A stretch of DNA of 64,000 nt from Lingula anatina (Eukaryota; Brachiopoda; Lingulata; Lingulida; Lingulidae). The stretch lies in the NCBI RefSeq assembly GCF_001039355.2, contig NW_019773836.1:484539-548538 (forward strand). Direction: 5' to 3'. Position 1 is the first letter of the stretch, and each line of letters begins with the position of its first letter. The position numbers and the translations under genes were made by a program. Shown here piece after piece: positions 9,761-20,256 of the stretch. The notes under the pieces were generated by a model. It made no database searches and was not told the origin of the DNA. It saw nothing but the letters and a program-made list of their open reading frames with translations.

Positions 9761-12700
9761 ATCAGAGTAAAGCCTACGGGCTCTTACGAGCTGTTTGCGT
9801 CCAAATTTTGCGCAGAATCTCACGTCCCACGCAAGTCCTCCTTACGCAATTTCGAGTTCGCAGACAGCCCGTGAGCACTTTTCAATGCACGTAAATACAG
9901 TTTTATTTAGAAAACGTTCATCAAAAAGACTTTCAAGGATAAATCGGAAACTCTTCATATTCACATACAGGTATAACATCTACCATCTGCCGAGATCAGC
10001 CAGGAAAGGGGGTGGCATTGCTGTAGTTGTGCGAAATAACATGAAAGTTGTAAAAAACATAAATCATTCATTCAATTCGTTTGAGATAATGGACCTAACG
10101 GTGCAAATTAGAAAGGAACTGTTGCGTCTATTTGTAATATATAGGCCACCGTACTCAGCAAAACACAAGTATACAATTCCTTATTTCATTGATGAATTTT
10201 CTGTACTTTTGGAGACAGCTATTGTTTCATCTGGTCACTTAGTAATTGCAGGGGACTTCAACATCCATGTGGATGACAACGAATGTAGTGACGTGGAAAA
10301 ATTCAATGATCTGTTATCCTCAGTGGGACTTGAACAGCATGTTGAAAGTTTTACTCATTCGAAAGGTCATGTTTTAGATCTTGTTTTGACAAGAAAAAAC
10401 TCATGTCTCAGTAACTTCTTCGTAGATCACACTTTGCCCTCTGATCATGCAGCAGTTCATTTCGTAGCCAATGCCAACCGCCCAGCGCCAACTAAAGTAG
10501 TCAAACAGAGCCGGCTACTTTCCAGAATTGACAGTGACATCTTAAACACGGAACTTTCAAATGCTTTAAGTCAGATGGTCAGCATATCTGACATAAATTT
10601 ACAAGTTACTCACTACAATAATTCGTTATCAAAGGCCATTGATAATCAGGCTCCACTACAGGAAAAGAGAGTGACAGTAAAGCCAAAGGCTACATGGATC
10701 ACACCAGAGTTGTTAGAAGAGCCTAAGGAAATCCGTAAGCTGGAAAGAAAATGGCTTGGCACTAGACTTGAAATACATAAACAGATTTTCACAGATGCCA
10801 GATCCAAGTATAATTTTCGTCTTAACACATGCAAAGCAGAATACCACCGAAATTGTATTGATTCTGCCGATCAGAAAGCCCTATTCAGAATTGTTGATAA
10901 CATCTCTAACTCTTCATCCACCAAACTTAGAGTACTGCCTGATTTAGAGAAAAACTTACTACCTCAAGTTTTTGCACAATTCTTTACTAAAAAGATACAG
11001 GACATAAGATGTACCCTAGATAAACATGATCCAAAGCTCATAGAGTCACCAGTTTCTTCTCAAACAGTACTGACAAAATTCACCCAAGTGAGTATCGAAC
11101 AAGTAGTTGCCATGATGAAAGCCATGCCAGCAAAATCCTGCTCACTGGACCCAATGCCAACATACTTAGTAAAGGATTGCATAGAAGCAGTATCTCCAGC
11201 ACTCATGAAAATAACAAATACATCTTTTGAGTCTGGAATTTTTCCTGATCTCTGTAAAACTGCTGTTGTAAAGCCTCTCTTAAAGAAGAGCAGTCTTGAA
11301 AGAAAAGAGCTGAAAAACTATAGACCAATTTCCAACTGCTCTTTCATTAGTAAATTTCTGGAAAAAATGGCATTCTCGCAACTGAACAACTACTTAACAG
11401 CACATTCTCTGTATGGTAAATTCCAATCAGCCTACAGAACGGGTCATAGTACTGAAACAGCCCTGCTAAAGGTTCAAAATGATATCATGCTCTCATTAAA
11501 CAATCACTGTGATGTCATCTTGGTCCTCTTGGATCTTTCTGCTGCTTTCGACACGATTGACCATGATATTTTACTACAACGTTTGCAGTGCAGGTTTGGC
11601 ATTACAGGAATGGCGATTGATTGGTTGAGCTCTTACTTAAAGGGAAGAACACAAAAAGTGGAAATTAATTCCCTTCTTTCTGCCCCTGAAACCCTGAAAT
11701 ATGGTGTTCCGCAGGGATCGGTGTTAGGCCCACTACTTTTTTCACTCTATATGGTGCCTCTTGAGGAGATCATTTCTAAGCACAATCTTCAGACCACAAT
11801 TTTTGCTGATGATACTCAGATTTATGTAACTTGTGATAGTCGGTGTGATTATTCTGTAGTGTCAGACATAGAGAAATGTATTGATGAGATCCGGGTGTGG
11901 ATGCTTTCAAATAAGCTGGCTCTAAATGACACTAAAACGGAAATAATCTGGTTTTCATCTAAATTTAAAGATAGAAAGGACTGTGCTACTAACACTAATG
12001 TTCGCATTGGCAATGTGTCTGTGAAAGCATCTGTCAGTGCTAGAAATTTAGGTGTGTTTTTTGATTCAGCTGGGATCTTTGACAAGCATATAGACAATGT
12101 TTGTAAGTCGGCATCTTTTTCACTGTGGAGAATAGGGAAGATTCGGAATTTACTAAATATAGAAACAACTACAAAATTAGTTCATGCTTTTATTACATCA
12201 AAATTAGATTATTGCAACAGTATTCTTTTTGGGGTGAGTGACAGCAAATTGAAAAAAATCCAATTGATTCAAAATTCAGCGGCCAGATTAGTTAAAAAGA
12301 TAAGGAACCAGAGCTTGGATCATATCACTCCAGTGTTAAAGGAATTGCATTGGCTGCCAATCAAACAAAGAATTTTATTCAAAGTGTTGTGCATAATTTT
12401 TAGAGCTTTTAAAGAAAACACACCTGGTTATATTGCACATCTTATTCAGTCATCTGAACCACGCAGGTTAACAAGAAACTCTTTTGAAAACAATTTTATA
12501 CTCAATCACTGTGAAATAGACAGAAAATGCAACAAATTCTATGGAGACCGGGCTTTTACTGTTTATGCTCCAAAATTGTGGAACAAATTGCCTTTTAGTA
12601 TCAGAGCTGAAAGTGACTATAATACTTTTAAAGCCCGTCTTAAAACTCATCTTTTTAAAGAATTTTATGGTTAGTGTTCCTTTAAACCTTTTAGTTGTTT

Positions 12701-12912
12701 ATCATTTATTAAGAGTGAGCTTGGGTTAATTTTAGTAGTATTTTAAAGTTATATCAATAAATTTTCTCTGCTATCTTTAATTAATTAATTTTATCAGTAA
12801 ATGTTTAAGTATTTTAGTATTGTTATTTTTAGACTTTTTAATTATTTGTAAAGTGCATTGAAATGTAAAAAATGGAATGCGCTATATAAGAAATAAATAT
12901 TATTATTATTAT
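9761..12912 (+). mobile_element. CR1/L2-group non-LTR retrotransposon, 5'-truncated
   Basis: The element begins where homology to gene B stops (after ATGACTGCTAA). It ends in GCGCTATATAAGAAATAAAT plus ATT repeats, a 3' end typical of this group. It carries one long reading frame (9795-12674) and a short 3' UTR. The N-terminal half of the endonuclease is missing. No target duplication is visible, and the sequence beyond it (12913 on) does not resume the gene B 3' flank. Confidence 0.85.
9795..12674 (+). CDS. LINE ORF2: endonuclease (partial) and reverse transcriptase
   Basis: An open frame of 959 codons with no ATG at the start. Around residues 70-230 is the C-terminal half of an exonuclease-endonuclease-phosphatase domain (KGGGIAVVVR, YRPPYS, AGDFNIHVDD, SDH). 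The reverse transcriptase follows, with KNYRPISNCSFISKFLEK, HSTETALLK, LLDLSAAFDTIDH, GVPQGSVLGPLLF and the catalytic FADD. The C-terminal region (QNSAARLV, LHWLPIKQRI, PKLWNKLP) is shared by L2, CR1 and related clades. The frame has no internal stop, so the copy looks young, but the truncated endonuclease makes it unlikely to be autonomous. Clade assignment within the CR1/L2 group is by motif only. Confidence 0.9.
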   Translation: MRPNFAQNLTSHASPPYAISSSQTAREHFSMHVNTVLFRKRSSKRLSRINRKLFIFTYRYNIYHLPRSARKGGGIAVVVRNNMKVVKNINHSFNSFEIMDLTVQIRKELLRLFVIYRPPYSAKHKYTIPYFIDEFSVLLETAIVSSGHLVIAGDFNIHVDDNECSDVEKFNDLLSSVGLEQHVESFTHSKGHVLDLVLTRKNSCLSNFFVDHTLPSDHAAVHFVANANRPAPTKVVKQSRLLSRIDSDILNTELSNALSQMVSISDINLQVTHYNNSLSKAIDNQAPLQEKRVTVKPKATWITPELLEEPKEIRKLERKWLGTRLEIHKQIFTDARSKYNFRLNTCKAEYHRNCIDSADQKALFRIVDNISNSSSTKLRVLPDLEKNLLPQVFAQFFTKKIQDIRCTLDKHDPKLIESPVSSQTVLTKFTQVSIEQVVAMMKAMPAKSCSLDPMPTYLVKDCIEAVSPALMKITNTSFESGIFPDLCKTAVVKPLLKKSSLERKELKNYRPISNCSFISKFLEKMAFSQLNNYLTAHSLYGKFQSAYRTGHSTETALLKVQNDIMLSLNNHCDVILVLLDLSAAFDTIDHDILLQRLQCRFGITGMAIDWLSSYLKGRTQKVEINSLLSAPETLKYGVPQGSVLGPLLFSLYMVPLEEIISKHNLQTTIFADDTQIYVTCDSRCDYSVVSDIEKCIDEIRVWMLSNKLALNDTKTEIIWFSSKFKDRKDCATNTNVRIGNVSVKASVSARNLGVFFDSAGIFDKHIDNVCKSASFSLWRIGKIRNLLNIETTTKLVHAFITSKLDYCNSILFGVSDSKLKKIQLIQNSAARLVKKIRNQSLDHITPVLKELHWLPIKQRILFKVLCIIFRAFKENTPGYIAHLIQSSEPRRLTRNSFENNFILNHCEIDRKCNKFYGDRAFTVYAPKLWNKLPFSIRAESDYNTFKARLKTHLFKEFYG

Positions 12913-15779
12913 GTACTTTCAAATTTTCTATACAGGATTCTGTGGGAGCTTAAGTATGATAATTTTTTTAAACTTCAAGGAAATCAGAACTGATAAAATA
13001 AATTCTGATTTATTTTGTCCTGGTGAAACCTCATTTTGCCTGGACTATAACACATAATTAAAAACTGGAGGATGACTAGTAGATCATGCCTCAAATTATA
13101 CATTCTGTAGCTAAAATATACTGAGTTGATATTTGATATTAGTTAACCAGCTTATAGATACATGTATAATACTTATTAATTTTATACCGATGTATATAAA
13201 ACTCTGTTTACTAGCACAATCAATCAAAAAGCAAATTAACGCCTCAATCACAACCACCCTTACGGCTGTTCGAGAGCGAGAGCCATTGTGTACATGCATC
13301 ACTTTTTTTAAGTTTAAGGCTGTGAAAATGCGGTTAATAGACTAAAAATATCAAAAGTTATTTTACAAATAACATTAGTTATAATTATAAAAATGTATGT
13401 GATTGCATAGTAGTACAGGTATATATGTATATATTAGTACTAAAACGTTTGCTTAAAATCTATGCCTGTACTACATTTTACTAGCTTTGTGTCCTTTTTT
13501 GTTATGTATATGAGACCTATGAGAGGGGATCTTTACCCAGCAAAAGGGGGGTTCTTTCGAAGCCACTGGCTACGGGCCTGTGTTATGTATATGCGTCACA
13601 AGTTTTCAACTGGTTGAGTCCTTACTAAGAGAAGCTACTGCACTGTGAATCGCAATATGTACATTCAGGTTATATGTGGCAGATTTATGACAAAAGAGAC
13701 CTCCACAATATACTTCAAAGGAGTTATCCTTCGTCTATGCCTCATCAAAAGTACACGGTAACAGTGATTAGAACATTGTCTGCAAATAGCAAGGCAGTGA
13801 AGGCTGCAAGGTGTCATTGTTTTTCAGTATTAAGAATGACAGAATCTTTTTTTTATTCATTTTTAATGGGAGGGAGACTCACTTTGATCTTTCTATTTCA
13901 TTCAGCTTAAAGTTAGTGGCAATATATGCTAAATCTGTCATGTCTGTATGTCGAATATCCCTTGCTCAAATGTCTACATTTAATGAGTGAATTATGAAGT
14001 TTCCTGACTGATTAATGAGGTTACTTGTAGATATATCTTGCCTACACACAATTTATGGTATTTTTTTACTACTTTATACATATGGTTATTCACATCTCAT
14101 CTGTTGGTGTGTGAAAGGTACTCGGTATTTGCATTTTAGAACTGTAGATCTGTGTACCAGCAGGGTTATATTGCAGTAATATCTGTGGGTGTTTATAAAA
14201 TAAGCTTGATGTTTGATAATTAATTGGTTTGAAAAAAATAAACCACCAAAATAAAATAAAATTATTTTACATTTCATGTAATCTGTTTTAATTATTTTTT
14301 CTTTTAACTAAGCATTTAATCATTACAGTTCCCGTCATTATACTGTTATTGTGTAATAATGTTGAAAGGTCCCATTTTTTTATTAACAGGTTGGTGCATA
14401 CGTATTACAAATAAATATAAGCATAACAGCATATTTTCTTTACTGGAATATATCAAACGTATCACCGGTATTATACTGGTAGAGATACAGGTAAAGATGA
14501 AAGCATTGAAAATTGGGTTTACAGCACTGTTAGTGCAGCATGGTTAGTGTCAGATTGTTATCTGATAGAGTTTGCTCCTAGTACCTGGGAACAAAAGGTC
14601 TGGGACTTGATAATCAAGTGGATAAAATCGCAAAACGCCGGTAGAGCATAGAGCATACCTGCTCAAGATTGATTTGTTCAGATTCTTGACTAAGGGGTGC
14701 GCTACTTGAGTCGAGGGCCAAGACTTGAACTTAGAGGTTTGGCATGTCACTGGACATTCCTCTCGATTTCTGCCCAAATCTAATAAAGCCTCAGTTGCTT
14801 AACTTTTGCCAAATTTCCAATATCTACAGGTCGTGTTGTTTAATGCTTGGGGTCTCTTCTCTGGCGGCGGTTAATTGGGGACACCTGTGCGGCCTGTCAA
14901 CCTACCTAGACCCAATTTTGCTAGTGCCACATTTTCCATTGCCGTTAACATCAAATATGTAAATAGAATGAGGAATAATGACAGTTAAGAAAAAGTGTTT
15001 GGAAGTACCTGTCACCTTCGCCACAGCAACCGCATGGGCTATGCTGCCCCACCTCCACAGGCGACACCTTGCGGAGCAAGCCTGCGTAATCCAGGGTGCA
15101 ACTGAAAATAATCATGTCGCGCGACCCTATTGGCATCCCTGCTTCTCATGTGCACCCTGCAACTTGCAAGACACACTTGCGCCTTTCCATTTCAAACTTT
15201 CCTCTACCTTTACTAACTCTGCACCCCTAATTCGTAGGGGCCGTACGATCCTAAAATCCGTGCGTTCGGTTGTGACCGAGGTTTTTTACATGCATTTTAT
15301 ACGTGCATGTGTTATATAATTTATCGACGAAGTGAAAACTATAACCGTTCCAATTGGTAAAAGTCCCAGCACTGAGGATATGGTATGTGAGCGTCCACAT
15401 TATACATGCACATACGTATATAAGGAAGCTAGGTGAGGCGTGGAAGGTATTTCATGAGCAAGCGATGTACTCTCCATTTGGTGCTATTAGATACGTGTAC
15501 TGTATAAAGCACAGATGTATTGGTTTTTCGTCAAAGCATAATGCACATAATGTTACCCCAATAACAAAAAAGAGAGTCGAGAAAGGTCTATAGGCCCGAA
15601 ATTGTAATACATTTACCAGTATTTGTTGCAGTATACATGTATGAATTACAGCCAGCTATATAAATGGTCACGTAACCAAGTGAAAGAGAAACAATGCTGT
15701 TTTTTTCTTTTAGGCCAGGATTATAAACACATTGGTAAGGGTTTCACGGGACGGGTCCAGGATTATTTAAAGCGGGTCC
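12913..15779. other. no gene recognised
   Basis: AT-rich non-coding sequence. The short ORFs here have no recognisable domain. A phrase near 13530-13580 (aaaggggggttctttcgaa, then ggctacgggcctgt) recurs in diverged form at about 43310-43470, indicating an interspersed repeat. The ending at about 15228-15285 (cgttcggttgtgaccgaggt) resembles the right end of the MITE at 2126-2362, but I could not find a matching left end. Confidence 0.6.
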
Positions 15780-16010
15780 AGAATGACACACCTCGGATGC
15801 GAAGTCGACCATCACCCCCATGGTGTGAGGTTTGAGGCCTGATCAACGGCCCCGACAAAAATTGTGTTTTGGAGAGCAAATAGTGCCCTTTGGTACAATA
15901 TGTACGAACTATGATTTAGCCATTCAAAATTCTTATTTCAAGAGGGGAATATTGGTGTGATATATTTTTCAGAAACCAAATTTTCAGGACCCCCCTGTCC
16001 CCCCTCTAAA
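15780..16010 (-). repeat. inverted diverged copy of the unit tail
   Basis: Read on the minus strand, this stretch matches the tails of units a-c: GAACTATGATTTAGC, AAAATTCT-ATTTCAA and GGGGAATATTGGTG are the reverse complements of the segment around 3045-3110 and 4960-5025. Unit c is therefore flanked on the left by an inverted copy and on the right (17230-17430) by a direct copy of the same segment. Confidence 0.65.
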
Positions 16011-16285
16011 TCTGCCAGTGGTTCAATTTTCAGATAGGTCTGAAAGATTTGTTTGATGGAGATACCCTTTGAACTCCCATGAGATCGCATGCGTGGAAAA
16101 ACACACGTTCCCAGAGAAGGAAGCAATAAAATTATACACCACGAAACGAAAGAGGACATTTTTATAGAAACATTGATATATTTCGTGTCGGTACTCCAGA
16201 ACAATAACATTAATGAAGAGACTGTACGTTATAATGGGAATCAGCTCAAATGAAGAATCTAAATGTAAAACGTCGACCAAAACAT

Positions 16286-16349
16286 ATGCGCAGTGGAGGG
16301 CGCGAGTCCATGTTAATGGCTGTGGCACTGATATTCATGAGAGTTGAAG
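16286..16349 (+). CDS. candidate leader (signal peptide) exon of gene B
   Basis: A 64-nt exon from ATG encodes MRSGGRES then MLMAVALIFM and ends in phase 1 before gtgcgag, as in units a and b. Joined to 18141 it gives Gly-Ala-Ile-Pro in frame, and with the other exons of B a 710-residue precursor with a total length divisible by three. A longer start at 16250 is in the same frame. The unspliced frame beyond the donor suffered a one-base deletion and a compensating insertion, suggesting that part is not under strict coding constraint. Confidence 0.4.
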
Positions 16350-16566
16350 GTGCGAGTATTGCTATCTTTATCGTACTTATTTTAGACCATATGTTGACTC
16401 TAGTGGGGCTAAGAAAAAAATTGAATGTCAAATTTGTTGTTAAGTGAGACGACATAAGTAAGCATGAATATGCGGTACTTGTTGTAGTTGCTTAAATTCA
16501 AGGTCACTATTGACTTACCCAGGTCTATTTTTAGAACCCGTATATTTACCAGTACATGTAACTAAA

Positions 16567-16577
16567 GGGGAATTCCC
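16567..16577. promoter_or_regulatory. kappaB-like site, unit c
   Basis: GGGGAATTCCC, which fits the GGGRNNYYCC consensus, at the position of the palindromes at 2367 and 4331. Confidence 0.4.
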
Positions 16578-18140
16578 TTTTTTAATCTACGTAAATTTAC
16601 AGGCAGTAGGGGTTACACAATCTCCACATTTTAAAGTAAAAAATGTAAGTTGCTCTTGACTCCCCCTCCTTCACTGAAGATATATCATACTGGTATGTCA
16701 ACCACTAATCCTGTCTGGAATCTCCAACACGACGGGCGTGCTGGTCCAAAATCTCTTCCACTGGGTCTAAGTCAGTTGAGTGTGGTTATATGGAAGACTC
16801 TGATCACATTAACCCCCATTAATATGTGTCTTGATATATAAAGTGATCAGCACTGCTATTAAAAGAGGTGCATGTAAGGTGAGTGATATACTTCGGTTAG
16901 ACAAACACATAGAAAATAATAAAATAATGGTTAAGGAGGGGTGACAGTTGGCGCGCTGCCTTCACGTACATGTCCCAATAAGCATATTCAGACATGCTAA
17001 ATTCCCCTTTACACTGGGCGGCGTCCTTTCTGCGTCCCTTAGTATTGTCCCGTTTGAAAGTAAAACTAATTATTATTCACGTTCCGACAACTGGCCAATC
17101 ATTGCGCATTCATTCTGCAAACAAAGCGCTGCTTGTGCCTCCTTTTTACGACCACGGCGATGCCAGTTTCATGGTCGCACAAAGCAGTTTCGGATTACGG
17201 AAGGGGGTGTCGGGGGTGTGTGTTTGTGTGTGTCCTGAACCCCCTCCGGTTTCTGCAATAGAAATTTCACCAATATTCTAATCCCCTTTTGAAATTATAA
17301 TTTTGTCTTGCTAAACCATAGTTCTTAACAGCACCAAATAATACCGTTCACCTTCGAAAAAAATTGGGGGCCCCGCCTTGAACCCCACGCCAAAGGGGGA
17401 GAGCATCGGCTTCACATCCAAAGCATGCCATTCCTAACGGACCCCTCCCCCCGGCAAATGACACAAAAAGGAAGGCGGCCAGTGCAAAGTGGGTTTAATT
17501 GAAGTCAGGTGATTATACTATTGTCACCAATTACAACAACCCCATGGTGACTGACGTCCTGAAAAGCTATCTGTTAGAAAAGTATGCAGTTAATGTTACG
17601 CTCTCAATGACAATTCCGGTTTCAGTTTCAATTCTTTTTAAAATAGCTCATAAAAACTTTATTTTTCTAAGAATATTGTTAGATTTAAAAAACTAAATCG
17701 CAGTTTCATTTTCGTTTTAAATAAAGCTTTATTTATCTATATATTCATTTATTTACTTTTCATTGAATTTCATACAGATATTTCCAAGCAAAATCTTTTA
17801 TGACATATTTTATTATTATTGCTTTTTCAGATGTATATTTTTCCGTAAATATTTCCAAAGTATTTGGACTGTATTTGGGATTTGAAGTTTTAAAATAATT
17901 ACAAACTTAAAGTGTTTAGGGGAAAAGACACTGTACATGTATATGTTGACAAGAAAGGAAATTCAAAAAGATACGGTTCAATTAAATATGACAAATATAT
18001 TCCACATTTGAAATCCAATGCTGGTCTCGATTTCATATGTACCCTCTATTTCAAACACAACCCCGAAAAAAGGGATTTCAGTGTTGTTTGAAACCCCGTA
18101 TTAAGGAGTAAAATTTTGCTGTTTTGTGTTCTCTAATTAG

Positions 18141-18745
18141 GTGCAATACCCGCCCGAGTGCCGGTCGGTGGGACTTTTACCTACGTATGTCCTTCCATAA
18201 GCCATTGCGAGAATGTATCAACGCTCCTGGGAGTGACTTTCTACACCAAACCAAACTTCCTGTTGTTCACTAATGCCACAAATTATACAGTGTACGGTGA
18301 AAATTTATCAGTCGAATACAAGAACAGACTGTCTGCAGAGTACAGGCATCCTAACAGTGTGTTATATATACGGAATATAAGCTGCTCGGATCAGAAACTT
18401 TATAACTGCAGCGTACATTGCAAAGGAAAACCATTTCGCACTTTTACTGAAGATTTGGAAGTTTTAGGTAAGGTCGGAGAAAATGTCTATGTGGTTAACG
18501 AGCGGCGCCCCTCTTTTAAACTTGGCTGCCAAACAGAATTCTTTTTTTCTCAGAATTAAAGGATAGGTCTTGCTTGTTAACGAGCTAATTAATTTTGCCT
18601 GATTTCATTAAAGTATTTCTTTGATTAGTAGGTGGACAACGTACTATTTGGGATGTATGTGGTTAGCATAATATTGTCTGATTTCTACCAAACACAAAAA
18701 TCAAGAAAGAAAAGAAATACAGTTAATTATACCGCAATGCCCTTA

Positions 18746-18801
<56 letters not shown>

Positions 18802-20222
18802 GCACACACACACACACACACACACGGAAGAAAGAGCAGTGACATGTATATAAAGAAGTGAAGGTATGAACAACATTTCCTGTTTTTTATCAGTTGACTC
18901 CGGTCCGCCGTCCATAAATATGAACGTTCTACACGATTCATCTGGTTTGGTGGAAATCCGTTGCTATGCAAAACTTGGCAAGCCCCGCAAAACCATTGAG
19001 TTACTTCCAGATGCCACAGGGGTCAACAATTCTACGTTCGACAATTGCAGCGAATATGGTGAAAGAAAAGTAAACGTTACGCTGAAGGCAGAAGATGATG
19101 GGAAAACTTTTATATGCCGAGTGGAAAATAGATCGGATTCCGTAACATTTAGTAATTATCTTATAATTTTAACACTAACGTTTTATATAATTTCGGGACA
19201 GACGAGACTAGATTGTAAACTGTTGCCTCTTAATTTTACCTCTCTTTCTCTCTCTCTCTCTCTTATTTTATTTTAGTTATTATTATTATTATTATTGTAT
19301 ATTAACATTGCAATTTCTCTTTAGTTGCAGCAAAAATTCCTCGAATAAGTCTGATCATCAAGAGTGGTAACATAACACATTCTTCACGTGTTATCCGTAT
19401 TGCGGAGCGATCTTCTGTTGTACTAAATTGTTCATCGGAAGGGCATCCGCGGCCTTTTTACACATGGAGATTCGTGTCGACTGCGTCCAGCAGGGAAAAA
19501 ACTGAAATGGGGAGTTCCTTGGAGCTAAAGCATAGTCCCAGTGGAGGTAATGGCACCTGGATATGCCAAGCATATAATTCAGCCGTCGTTCACCGACCAA
19601 CAGCCTCCATAAGGATTGAAATGTTACCCGTACACCGGTCGCCAGAAATGGGTAGGTACTTGTATAGTAATGTAGATGAGTATTTTAGCAGCCAGTTATC
19701 CGTGTAGTGTGAAGAAGAAAAATACACGTATAAAACTATTATCGAAGAAAAAGCAGCAGTTTTATATTTACAGTATGTCAATATATTCAAAGATGTAATA
19801 TCAGATATCACTATTATCCTCATATATGTATGGATATTTTTATTACGGTAGGTTATGTATTCCTACTTTCGTAATAAAATTTCCCATACCGACTTTTATG
19901 TTTGCACGTTAAGTCTTTTTTTTTAGATTTTTTTTACCAGTTTTATATTGTAAAGTATTCATAAAATGATGAATAATTGGGTCATGTTGAACATAAGTTT
20001 GTTATTTCTATTATAATTGTTGTTGTTATTATTATTCATCGTTTACAGTCACCGCCTTTCTGCCTACGTCGGTTATACTGATAATAGTATGCAGCGTATT
20101 CGCTAGTGTCGGCGGCATTGTCATCTTCATAATCCGTGCGTGGGTTAGACGCACAAACTATTACGAATCTACAGCGCATGAAGAGGGTTCGTCTATTTTT
20201 TAAGAATAAGGAGGCATTCAAG

Positions 20223-20256
<34 letters not shown>

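Larger units (their letters stand above)
16027..17430 (+). repeat. upstream unit c (third copy, before gene B)
   Basis: This aligns with unit b from about 3755 on, with clearly more divergence than the following gene bodies show. It has the leader-exon candidate, the empty MITE site (aactaaagggg at 16561) and one kappaB-like site at 16567-16577. The left part of units a and b, with the first palindrome, is absent. Confidence 0.75.

Noticed and set aside
14978-15319. 113-codon ORF
   Set aside because: No family resemblance; lies in repeat-like sequence near a MITE-like end.
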